The notes under the pieces are model-generated. The model did no database searches. It was given only the letters and a program-made list of their open reading frames with translations, and was not told where the DNA came from. From GCA-016699105 sp036518915 (GTDB taxonomy: Bacteria; Patescibacteriota; Saccharimonadia; UBA4664), in assembly GCA_036518915.1 (NCBI GenBank), contig DATDME010000074.1, positions 1 through 6,440 of the forward strand: a stretch of 6,440 nucleotides of DNA, read 5' to 3'. Numbering within the stretch: position 1 is the first letter of the stretch; every line of letters begins with the position of its first letter. Position numbers and translations under genes: made by a program. Of this stretch, positions 1 through 4,983 are shown one piece after another.

Positions 1-52
1 GAGGAGTGATCGATCCTGAACTCACGAGCACGGTGAGGGCACACGTTTTGTT

Positions 53-325
53 TTGGGATGGCTATACTACTCGATCACGTTCAAGTTCAAGCTGACACAA
101 GCCCAGCTCGACGCGCTGCGGTGCATCGCGCCGTACATCGAGCTGGACTTCCACATGAAGAACTTCAACGTTCCGACCGGATACCCGATCGGCTGGGACG
201 CCTACAAGCTGGCGGGCACCAACCTGCCCGGCGCCATCCACGACGACGCTATAGAGACAACGGGGCGGTTCCGCTATATGGTGGCAGTGCGTATGGGTGG
301 CGATGAACTCAAAACCTTGGCCTAA
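53..325 (+). CDS. Hypothetical protein, about 90 aa, uncertain 5' end
   Basis: I do not recognise this protein. The frame is open from base 20 (in-frame TGA at 17-19) to the TAA at 323-325, and its only ordinary start codon is TTG at 53. The nearest purine-rich stretch (GAGGG, 35-39) lies 13 bases upstream, too far for a good ribosome site, so the true start, or an upstream part lost by frameshift, is uncertain. The reading frame is supported by strong C/G preference at third positions (all five Phe codons are TTC) and a balanced composition, whereas the +1 frame gives an Arg-rich artefact. The product looks soluble: no signal peptide or membrane segment, several aromatic residues (W3, Y5, Y6, W48, Y51) and a central stretch YPIGWDAYKLAG at 44-55. 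It converges on the gene at 432-1055 across a hairpin. It could be a whole small gene or a remnant of a longer one. Confidence 0.55.
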   Translation: MGWLYYSITFKFKLTQAQLDALRCIAPYIELDFHMKNFNVPTGYPIGWDAYKLAGTNLPGAIHDDAIETTGRFRYMVAVRMGGDELKTLA

Positions 326-357
326 GCCTCTTTCAACTGAAAATTACCTGTGGCCTT

Positions 358-392
358 AGCCCAACCGCACGGCCTGGCTGCGCGGTTGGGCT
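358..392. terminator. GC-rich hairpin between convergent genes
   Basis: An 11-bp perfect stem (AGCCCAACCGC at 358-368 with GCGGTTGGGCT at 382-392) closes a 13-base loop. It sits between the stop codons of the two convergent genes (325 on +, 432 on -), where a shared terminator is expected. There is no T-run after it on the + strand; the - strand has only a short AATTTT further on. A bidirectional terminator is therefore the likeliest role but is not proven. Confidence 0.55.
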
Positions 393-431
393 GGCGTCGG
401 AAGATTTGGCTGCTCCTGGGCCATCGGCGCC

Positions 432-1055
432 TCAGATGTACTGTTTTCTATGGGGAGGGTCCGTGAGAACGAACGTGTTACTCCTTACGACGTACGGGGA
501 CCAGAGGTAGAACTCTGCGGTCGCGATGCCCAGCTCAGCTGGGAGTAGTTGGGCGGCGTACCGATCTGCGACCGGATGACCGCCGGCTCCGGCGACGATC
601 ATCTCGTGCTTGCCGCCGAGCGGGTCCGTCCAGGTGACGGGCACCGCGCCGAATGAGCGAGTGTCGCCGGCTTCGAGCGTGTCCAGCCGTGCGATCGAGG
701 TGTAGGGGTCCATGCCGGTACGGGCGACGGTCCGAGCCTTGAGCGCTGCGATGGTTCGCAGGGGAATGCCCGCCGTTGGAAACACGTAGTTTTCGTCGCC
801 GTCGTAGTGAACGCCGAGCAGCAGGCCGTTGGCCCATGCCTCGACTGCCGCTTGGAATTCGGTGAGAGAATCGGGGCCGGTCCAGGCGGGCACAGAGCCC
901 GGAGTCGGGCAACGCAATGCAATCAGCCTGAAAGGTTCATTAGGACCAAGCCGCCAGCGTGTGTTGGCGAGGTTACATCTTGTGCTGGCTACCGCCCGCT
1001 GGAGGGCGAGGTTGAAACACTCGCGCGGGATTTGATCGAAGGGCGTGGTCGTCAT
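432..1055 (-). CDS. Hypothetical protein, 207 aa
   Basis: I do not recognise this protein. It starts at the ATG at 1055, preceded by GAGG (1064-1061) with a 5-base spacer. An in-frame ATG at 1094 would add 13 residues but has no ribosome site and coincides with the predicted transcription start, so it is rejected. The product is predicted soluble and cytoplasmic, with no signal peptide or membrane helix. Visible landmarks are three Cys (13, 27, 49), a Trp/Gly-containing centre with HYDGDENY at 83-90, an acidic-turn segment LEAGDTRSFG at 127-136, and an aromatic region EFYLWSPY at 181-188. No nucleotide-binding, helix-turn-helix or recognised catalytic motif is evident. Codons are strongly C-ending (Phe TTC 7, TTT 1), matching the convergent 90-aa gene and differing from the right-hand genes. 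It has its own promoter and appears monocistronic. Possible transfer from an actinobacterium is an inference. Confidence 0.8.
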   Translation of the reverse strand: MTTTPFDQIPRECFNLALQRAVASTRCNLANTRWRLGPNEPFRLIALRCPTPGSVPAWTGPDSLTEFQAAVEAWANGLLLGVHYDGDENYVFPTAGIPLRTIAALKARTVARTGMDPYTSIARLDTLEAGDTRSFGAVPVTWTDPLGGKHEMIVAGAGGHPVADRYAAQLLPAELGIATAEFYLWSPYVVRSNTFVLTDPPHRKQYI

Positions 1056-1097
1056 GTGGGCCTCATTCGTGGGCTCGCAGGGAATTCCGGCCATATT

Positions 1098-1126
1098 TCT
1101 ATATCAGATTCATCATGCTTTGTCTA
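1098..1126 (-). promoter_or_regulatory. Sigma-70-type promoter for the 207-aa gene
   Basis: On the - strand, TAGACA (1126-1121, 5 of 6 match to the -35 consensus) is followed after exactly 17 bases by TATAGA (1103-1098), which carries an extended -10 TGA just before it. The predicted start of transcription is near 1091, inside or just past the ATG at 1094-1092. That leaves the ATG at 1055 as the usable start, with a leader of about 36 bases. Confidence 0.6.
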
Positions 1127-1427
1127 CGCTCGACGCAATGAGTTCTGCCAATCCATGCCCCCTCACTAATTTTTTGGTGTGGCTGTTTTTGTGGGTTGAT
1201 ACATGTGTGGCCAGGTTGGGGCACCCGAGAATGAGGCTATCCCGTACCAGATTGGCTGGAAAGGAGTATCGGTGGATTATGGCCTCCGCAACCCCGGCAA
1301 CCCTCTTACGCTGCGATATGCCGAAATTCGTGCGGCTTGGAGAGGGCCAGATTGGGGCTTTGGTGCTAGTTTCCCGCCCTGTCCGGTGAGTATGCTGGCC
1401 CCGTTACTCAATAACAGGAGGTAAACT
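1104..1427. other. Intergenic stretch without a convincing gene
   Basis: These roughly 320 bases separate two divergently transcribed genes. The left end holds the promoter of the 207-aa gene, 1168-1195 has T-rich runs, and the right end holds the ribosome site of the acidic protein. A 73-codon reading frame (1203-1424) ends three bases before the next ATG, but it lacks a ribosome site or promoter of its own. TATGCT at 1391-1396 could be a -10 box for the acidic gene, though no good -35 box is found 16-18 bases upstream. No tRNA fold, riboswitch or repeat array was seen; the short string CCAGATTGG occurs twice (near 1247 and 1348). Confidence 0.5.
1416..1421 (+). promoter_or_regulatory. Strong Shine-Dalgarno site of the acidic protein
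   Basis: AGGAGG lies six bases before the ATG at 1428, a near-ideal site and the strongest on the + strand of this window. It argues that the short acidic reading frame is truly translated, perhaps at a high level. Confidence 0.85.
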
Positions 1428-1685
1428 ATGGACACGATGCGTGACGATGATTTGTGGGAAGACGACAACCCAGTAGACGGTAGCATGCAAGATGACCGCG
1501 ACCGTGATCTGGTGGACGAACCGCGCCACGACGGCTTTGGTGAGCGGATCGATGACAATGGCCGGACGGATGCTGAGGCCGGCGGCCGGGAAACTGGCGC
1601 CCGCGAAACCGGCGGCAAGGACGATCGCAACATCGTCGAGAAGGCCAAGGACGCGGTTGAAGACTGGACGGGCAGCGGCAAGTAA
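1428..1685 (+). CDS. Highly acidic, probably disordered 85-aa protein
   Basis: I do not recognise a named family with confidence. The protein is extreme in composition: 20 Asp and 8 Glu in 85 residues against 9 Arg and 4 Lys, no Cys and very few hydrophobic residues, so it is expected to be soluble and largely unfolded. Residues 5-35 are a run of Asp-rich clusters (RDDDLWEDD, QDDRDRDLVDE). Residues 53-63 carry a repeated RETG unit within a Gly-rich linker. The tail (69-80, IVEKAKDAVEDW) could form an amphipathic helix and recalls the Lys/Ala/Asp helices of CsbD-like and other small stress proteins. This resemblance is weak and rests on composition only. An excellent ribosome site and a dedicated terminator point to a free-standing, well-translated gene. 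A hydrophilin-like or nucleic-acid-mimicking role is possible; neither is shown. Confidence 0.8.
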   Translation: MDTMRDDDLWEDDNPVDGSMQDDRDRDLVDEPRHDGFGERIDDNGRTDAEAGGRETGARETGGKDDRNIVEKAKDAVEDWTGSGK

Positions 1686-1701
1686 GTTACAGGTTGTCCC
1701 T

Positions 1702-1735
1702 ATGAAAACAAGCGGCTACCACCGCTTGTTTTCAT
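1702..1735. terminator. Intrinsic terminator, probably bidirectional
   Basis: A perfect 14-bp inverted repeat (ATGAAAACAAGCGG at 1702-1715, its complement at 1722-1735) closes a 6-base loop CTACCA. The GC core (AAGCGG/CCGCTT) is flanked by an A-run on the left arm and TTGTTTT on the right arm. This is the usual form of a factor-independent terminator working on both strands. It lies 17 bases after the stop of the acidic protein and isolates it from the Rpf-like gene. Confidence 0.9.
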
Positions 1736-1739
1736 GTTT

Positions 1740-1949
1740 GGGCGGAAATATCAGGCAATAATACCCACTAGAGTTGTTTGACAATGATTAAAGCGTTTTG
1801 TGAATGCTAGTAAGCATAAGCATTATACATAATATTTTTGGACGATTCTATAAACATTAGCGGTATTATCATGAAAATTTTTGTATTTTTGTACTATTGC
1901 GAAGCTTTTTGTCATCGTGTAGCTTTCACTCCTGTGTGACGTGTGTTGC
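1740..1949. other. AT-rich intergenic region upstream of the Rpf-like gene
   Basis: Bases 1801-1920 contain 34 G or C in 120 (28%), against well over 60% in the neighbouring genes. No reading frame with a ribosome site is seen. The stretch contains the best candidate promoter for the Rpf-like gene, a nested direct and inverted repeat of AAGCAT/ATGCT (1803-1824), and several runs of T between 1877 and 1910. It is most simply read as a promoter and regulatory region with a long leader, but a small RNA cannot be excluded by eye. Confidence 0.5.
1798..1826 (+). promoter_or_regulatory. Candidate promoter with repeats in the spacer
   Basis: TTGTGA (1798-1803, 4 of 6) and CATTAT (1821-1826, 4 of 6) are separated by 17 bases. 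The spacer carries AATGCT (1803-1808) facing AGCATT (1819-1824), and AAGCAT twice in tandem (1812-1817, 1818-1823). A regulator bound there would block the polymerase. The -35/-10 match is only moderate, and a better -35 alone (TTGACA, 1778-1783) has no matching -10 box. If used, transcription would begin near 1833, giving a leader of about 175 bases. Confidence 0.3.
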
Positions 1950-1988
1950 TCTGGTGGGTAGCCGCAACCAGATTTAATGGCTACCCAC
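1945..1988 (+). promoter_or_regulatory. Leader hairpin with a competing alternative fold
   Basis: A perfect 10-bp stem (GTGGGTAGCC at 1954-1963, GGCTACCCAC at 1979-1988) with a 15-base loop sits 12 bases before the ribosome site of the Rpf-like gene. The left arm also overlaps other pairings: TCTGGT (1950-1955) with ACCAGA (1967-1972), and GTTGC (1945-1949) with GCAAC (1964-1968). The folds exclude each other. There is no U-run after the main stem, so control of translation or RNA stability is more plausible than attenuation. In actinobacteria some rpf genes carry c-di-AMP (ydaO-type) riboswitches, but I cannot match that consensus here. Confidence 0.5.
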
Positions 1989-2009
1989 TCTTTGAGGGAA
2001 AGGAGAACG

Positions 2010-2657
2010 ATGCACAAACGAAGATTTGCTGCCTACGTGGCGGCGCTGGCGTTGCTCTTAACGGCAGGAGGAGCTCAGGCCAAGGGGGCAACCCCGATCC
2101 CCAAACCAACTAAGACTCCGGCGCCGGTGAACCAGCCGGTGCAGCCGCCGAAGCCAGCGCCCAAGACGGTTGAGGTGCAAACCGGCGACAGTTTGTCGGC
2201 AATTGCGGCCGGCCAGCAGCTGGAGTCGTGGCGCCCATTGTGGAATGCCAACGCCAGCTTGGAAAACCCCAATCTGATCTACCCCGGCCAAAAGCTAGTG
2301 GTACCAGATGGCCCGACGACCGACCGTCCCCTGCCGCAAGGTGTGGTGGCGGAGCCGGTGGCTCCGGTAAGCCGGCCGGTTGCAGTGAGCGGTGTGATGC
2401 GCCATAGCCCAGCGGTTAACTACGCGGTTGGTGTGGGTGGTATTCTGGAGCGCATCCGGATGCGCGAGTCGGGTGGCAACTACGCTACCAACACTGGCAA
2501 TGGTTACTATGGGGCATACCAGTTTAACCTGGGGACCTGGCGGGGCGTGGGCGGCACGGGTTTGCCATCTGACGCTAGCCCGGCCGAGCAGGACATGCGG
2601 GCGCAGATGCTGTACAATCAGCGCGGTTGTAGCCCCTGGCCGAATACCTGCTACTAG
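2010..2657 (+). CDS. Exported LysM and Rpf-like transglycosylase protein
   Basis: Predicted secreted peptidoglycan hydrolase, 215 aa, of the resuscitation-promoting-factor type. The ATG at 2010 is preceded by AAAGGAG (1999-2005) with a 4-base spacer; longer starts upstream would place residues before the signal peptide and are rejected. Residues 1-24 are a signal peptide (basic MHKRR, hydrophobic core, AQA cleavage motif). Residues 25-52 are a Pro/Lys/Ala-rich linker. Residues 53-99 form a LysM domain (TVEVQTGDSLSAIA at the start, NLIYPGQKLVVP at the end) expected to bind glycan. A second linker follows, then a transglycosylase-like domain at 145-215 with RESGGNY, TGNGYYGAYQF and a final WPNTC. 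E153 corresponds to the catalytic Glu of the Rpf/lysozyme-like fold. The Cys normally before that Glu is Arg152, while C207 and C214 form a different pair near the C-terminus. The domain assignment is firm; the physiological role (growth, daughter-cell separation, or action on a partner cell) is inference. Confidence 0.93.
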   Translation: MHKRRFAAYVAALALLLTAGGAQAKGATPIPKPTKTPAPVNQPVQPPKPAPKTVEVQTGDSLSAIAAGQQLESWRPLWNANASLENPNLIYPGQKLVVPDGPTTDRPLPQGVVAEPVAPVSRPVAVSGVMRHSPAVNYAVGVGGILERIRMRESGGNYATNTGNGYYGAYQFNLGTWRGVGGTGLPSDASPAEQDMRAQMLYNQRGCSPWPNTCY

Positions 2658-2699
2658 TACTGTGGCGAGGCGAGGTTTTGAGGATCAGGTAAGGCTTGC

Positions 2700-2728
2700 T
2701 TGACCGGACGCCGCCGTTGTGACAAAAT
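2700..2728 (+). promoter_or_regulatory. Candidate promoter for the cytidylate kinase gene
   Basis: TTGACC (2700-2705, 5 of 6) and CAAAAT (2723-2728, 4 of 6) are spaced by 17 bases, with TGA forming an extended -10 just before the second box. Transcription would start near 2735, leaving about 14 bases before the ATG at 2749, just enough for the ribosome site GAGG at 2740-2743. No terminator hairpin is visible between the Rpf-like stop (2657) and this promoter, so read-through remains possible. Confidence 0.5.
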
Positions 2729-2748
2729 GACCTGCGAATGAGGTGTCC

Positions 2749-3516
2749 ATGACCCACGAGCCCAACCCAAACGCCGTTGACCTGGTGAACAACCGGATCG
2801 TGGCGATCGACGGCGGCACTGGCACTGGTAAATCGCGCCTCGGAGACGAGCTGGCCCAACTCTTGCGCCGCAAGGGAGTGCCAGCTCTCTTCATTTCTAC
2901 CGGGTATTTGTATCGGGCCGTGACATGGGTGGTGCTACAGGAGGCGTTGGCGCGGCTGCCTAAACGGTTGGCGGCGAATGAACGGCTGGCGGCGGCGGTG
3001 CGGGCGGTGCGGGCGATGGACGAGCCGACGATGGTGGCGGCGTCGGAGCGGCACCAGATTGCGATGCACCGGGGCCAGGTCTGGATTGACGAAGCTGTGG
3101 CGTCGGTCGACGAGCAGCTGAAGGGTCCGGGGGTTGGCGTGGCGATTCCGCATGTGGCCAGCTTTTTGGGCGTCCGGCAGATGGTGAACGCGGCGGCCCG
3201 GCGCCAAGTCAACGAGTTTGACGGCTTCGTGATCGTTGAGGGCCGCGACATTGGCCACAGTGTTTTGCCTGAGGCGCCGCTGCGCATTCTGCTGACGGTA
3301 GCGCCGGAAGTGGCGGCTGAGCGGTCAAAGGAGCACAGCGTGGCCGAAGTTATCGCCCGCGATGAAGCCGACCGGGCTCATAAGTACGGCGCGCTGAAAC
3401 ATCCCGACGATGCCCGCGCTTATACTCATGTGTTTTCCACCGACGCGCACACGCCGGAATCGGCGCGCGACCACACGTTTAGCCTGATGCAGGCGACTTT
3501 TCCCACCCTAGTTTAA
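2749..3516 (+). CDS. cmk: Cytidylate kinase-like protein, divergent
   Basis: Predicted (d)CMP kinase, which transfers the ATP gamma-phosphate to CMP or dCMP in the cytoplasm. The ATG at 2749 (255 aa) lies five bases after GAGG (2740-2743); the in-frame GTG at 2743 overlaps that site and is rejected. The P-loop GGTGTGKS is at 22-29. The NMP-binding motif STGYLYRAVTW (50-60) matches the family's (D)(S/T)GAxYR. VEGRDIG at 163-169, followed by LPEAPLRILLTV (173-184), matches the family GRDxG and downstream strand. The LID-like RDEADRAH (204-211) matches RDxxDxxR, except that the last conserved Arg is His211; the usual Pro-Leu after it is also absent. At 255 aa it is longer than typical bacterial Cmk (about 220-230), the extra length lying mainly in the variable NMP region (about 62-125). 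Family assignment is sound; substrate specificity is less certain because of these changes. Confidence 0.85.
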   Translation: MTHEPNPNAVDLVNNRIVAIDGGTGTGKSRLGDELAQLLRRKGVPALFISTGYLYRAVTWVVLQEALARLPKRLAANERLAAAVRAVRAMDEPTMVAASERHQIAMHRGQVWIDEAVASVDEQLKGPGVGVAIPHVASFLGVRQMVNAAARRQVNEFDGFVIVEGRDIGHSVLPEAPLRILLTVAPEVAAERSKEHSVAEVIARDEADRAHKYGALKHPDDARAYTHVFSTDAHTPESARDHTFSLMQATFPTLV

Positions 3517-3539
3517 TTTCGGCATTTGTGCGGTATACT
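3512..3539 (+). promoter_or_regulatory. -10 box for leaderless transcription of the nuclease fusion
   Basis: TATACT (3534-3539, 5 of 6) ends seven bases before the GTG at 3547, so transcription should begin at about 3546-3547, at the start codon. A weak -35 (TTTAAT, 3512-3517, 16-base spacing) overlaps the stop codon of the kinase gene. No ribosome site precedes the GTG. The arrangement is that of a leaderless mRNA. Confidence 0.55.
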
Positions 3540-3546
3540 AGATGGC

Positions 3547-4983
3547 GTGAGCGATATTTTTGCGAAACCATTGGTGTTTGTGGACATCGAAACCACGGGT
3601 GGTAGCCATTTCTCCAGCCGCGTGTTAGAGGTGGCGGCGGTACGGGTGGAGCAGGGCCGGGTGGTGCGGTCGTACCAAACGCTGCTTTATCCCGAGGAGC
3701 CGGTGCCCTCATTTATTTCTGGTCTGACCGGCATTACCGATGACGACGTTCTTGGCCAACCGCGGTTTGCGGATATCGCGGATGAGCTGGCGGATATATT
3801 AGAAGGCGCGGTATTTGTGGCGCATAACGTGCGGTTTGACTATGGGTTTTTGCGCATGGAGTTTGGGCGGTTGGGGGCCGATTTTGCCCCTCCCCTGCTT
3901 TGTACGGTCAAGCTGAGCCGGCGGCTGTTTCCACAGTATCGTACCCATAAGCTGGCTGACTTAATCGCGCGGCACAATTTAGTGGCGCCGGCCCGGCATC
4001 GCGCGTTTGATGACGCCATGTGCCTCTGGCAGTTCTACCGGATGTGTTTGGCTGAGTTTGATTTAGACACGATTGAGCAGGCGCTGCGGGCTCAGTTGGC
4101 CATCCCCTCTCTGCCGAGCCAGCTCGATAAAGCCCAGCTCGATCAGCTGCCTGAGGGCCCCGGGGTGTACCTGTTTGAGGATGAGGCGGGTCATGTGCTG
4201 TATGTCGGTAAAAGCGTGACCGTTAAGCGCCGGGTGCTCAGTCATTTTGCCGCTGATGGCCATGATGCCAAAGAGCTGAAACTCGCGCAGCTGGTGCGGC
4301 GGCTGCGGGCTATTCCGACGGCCGGCGAGCTGGGGGCGCTGCTCTTGGAATCGGATTTAGTCAAAGAGCTGCAGCCGCTGTATAACCGCCAACTGCGGCG
4401 GACTGAACGCGTGACGCTCTTGGTGATGGCATTCAATGACGCTGGCTACGCTACGCTGCACACCCAGGAGACCCAAACGGTGGCGCCGGAGTTGGCCCAA
4501 TCTTTGCTGGGGGTGTACCCGACGGCGGGCCGGGCCAAGCGCGCGGTTGAAGATGTCTGCCGGCAATTCGGCCTTTGCCCCCGGCTGATGGGCCTGGAGC
4601 GCAGCCGGCAGGCTTGTTTTTGGCAGCAGCTGGGCAAGTGCCAGGGGGCTTGTACCGGCCGGGAGCCGCTGGCGGTGTATAACCAGCGGTTTCAAGCGGC
4701 GTTTGCGGGCGCGCGGGTCGCGGCGTGGCCCTATGCCGGGCCGGTGCTGATTACGGAGCAGTCGGCCGACGGGCAGCTGCGTCAAGGGTTTGTAGTCGAC
4801 CAGTGGTGTCTGGTGGGCCGGTTGGTCCAGGAAGACGCGGCGCCGCCGGTATTCCGGGCGGAGGCTCATCAGTTTGATCAGGACCGATACAAAATTATTC
4901 GGCGGTATTTGCTTAATCCAGAACATCGCCGGGCGGTACGCGTGCTGCGCTCCGAAGAGCTGGCTAGTGCCCAGCACCAGTAG
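3547..4983 (+). CDS. DEDDh exonuclease fused to GIY-YIG nuclease and UvrC-like Cys segment
   Basis: Predicted DNA repair or processing nuclease, 478 aa from GTG 3547. A TTG at 3526 would add seven residues but lies upstream of the predicted transcription start. Residues 8-170 are a DnaQ-like 3'-5' exonuclease with the complete DEDDh set: D13 and E15 (FVDIETTGG), D98 (AHNVRFDYGF), H151 and D156 (HRAFDDA). Residues 201-285 are a GIY-YIG domain (GVYLF at 206-210, LYVGKS at 218-223, R228/R229, catalytic Glu probably E268 in LLESD, and YNRQ at 279-282). Residues 344-369 hold four Cys spaced C-x12-C-x7-C-x3-C (C344, C357, C365, C369), like the Cys-rich segment that follows the GIY-YIG domain in UvrC and Cho. 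The C-terminal 100 residues are unassigned. Exonuclease/GIY-YIG fusions of this type are known in actinobacteria. No UvrB-binding or helix-hairpin-helix domain is evident, so it is not a full UvrC. Single or double incision and partner proteins are unknown. Confidence 0.92.
   Translation: MSDIFAKPLVFVDIETTGGSHFSSRVLEVAAVRVEQGRVVRSYQTLLYPEEPVPSFISGLTGITDDDVLGQPRFADIADELADILEGAVFVAHNVRFDYGFLRMEFGRLGADFAPPLLCTVKLSRRLFPQYRTHKLADLIARHNLVAPARHRAFDDAMCLWQFYRMCLAEFDLDTIEQALRAQLAIPSLPSQLDKAQLDQLPEGPGVYLFEDEAGHVLYVGKSVTVKRRVLSHFAADGHDAKELKLAQLVRRLRAIPTAGELGALLLESDLVKELQPLYNRQLRRTERVTLLVMAFNDAGYATLHTQETQTVAPELAQSLLGVYPTAGRAKRAVEDVCRQFGLCPRLMGLERSRQACFWQQLGKCQGACTGREPLAVYNQRFQAAFAGARVAAWPYAGPVLITEQSADGQLRQGFVVDQWCLVGRLVQEDAAPPVFRAEAHQFDQDRYKIIRRYLLNPEHRRAVRVLRSEELASAQHQ

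Noticed and set aside
58..306. ATG-started frame of 82 codons overlapping the left-edge gene
   Set aside because: Its product is Arg/His/Ala-rich, as expected of an out-of-frame reading of GC-rich coding DNA, and it has no ribosome site. The frame of 53-325 has the coding-like third positions.
807..1389. Plus-strand frames across and beside the 207-aa gene (807-1169, 829-1035, 1045-1389)
   Set aside because: They lie antisense to a better-supported gene or run into its promoter, lack ribosome sites and have artefact-like composition.
1277..1681. Minus-strand frame of 134 codons opposite the acidic protein
   Set aside because: Its Ser/Arg/Pro-rich product is the mirror of the Asp/Gly-rich gene, with no ribosome site; the + frame has an ideal one.
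1822..1850. Perfect TATAAT on the - strand (1827-1822) as a promoter
   Set aside because: The box 17 bases upstream (TAGAAT) matches only 3 of 6, and any transcript would run straight into the terminator at 1702-1735 without meeting a gene. Chance in AT-rich DNA is likely.
1823..2017. Minus-strand 64-codon frame in the AT-rich region
   Set aside because: It runs through the leader hairpin of the Rpf-like gene and lacks a ribosome site. The repeated IVQKY in its translation comes from AT-rich sequence.
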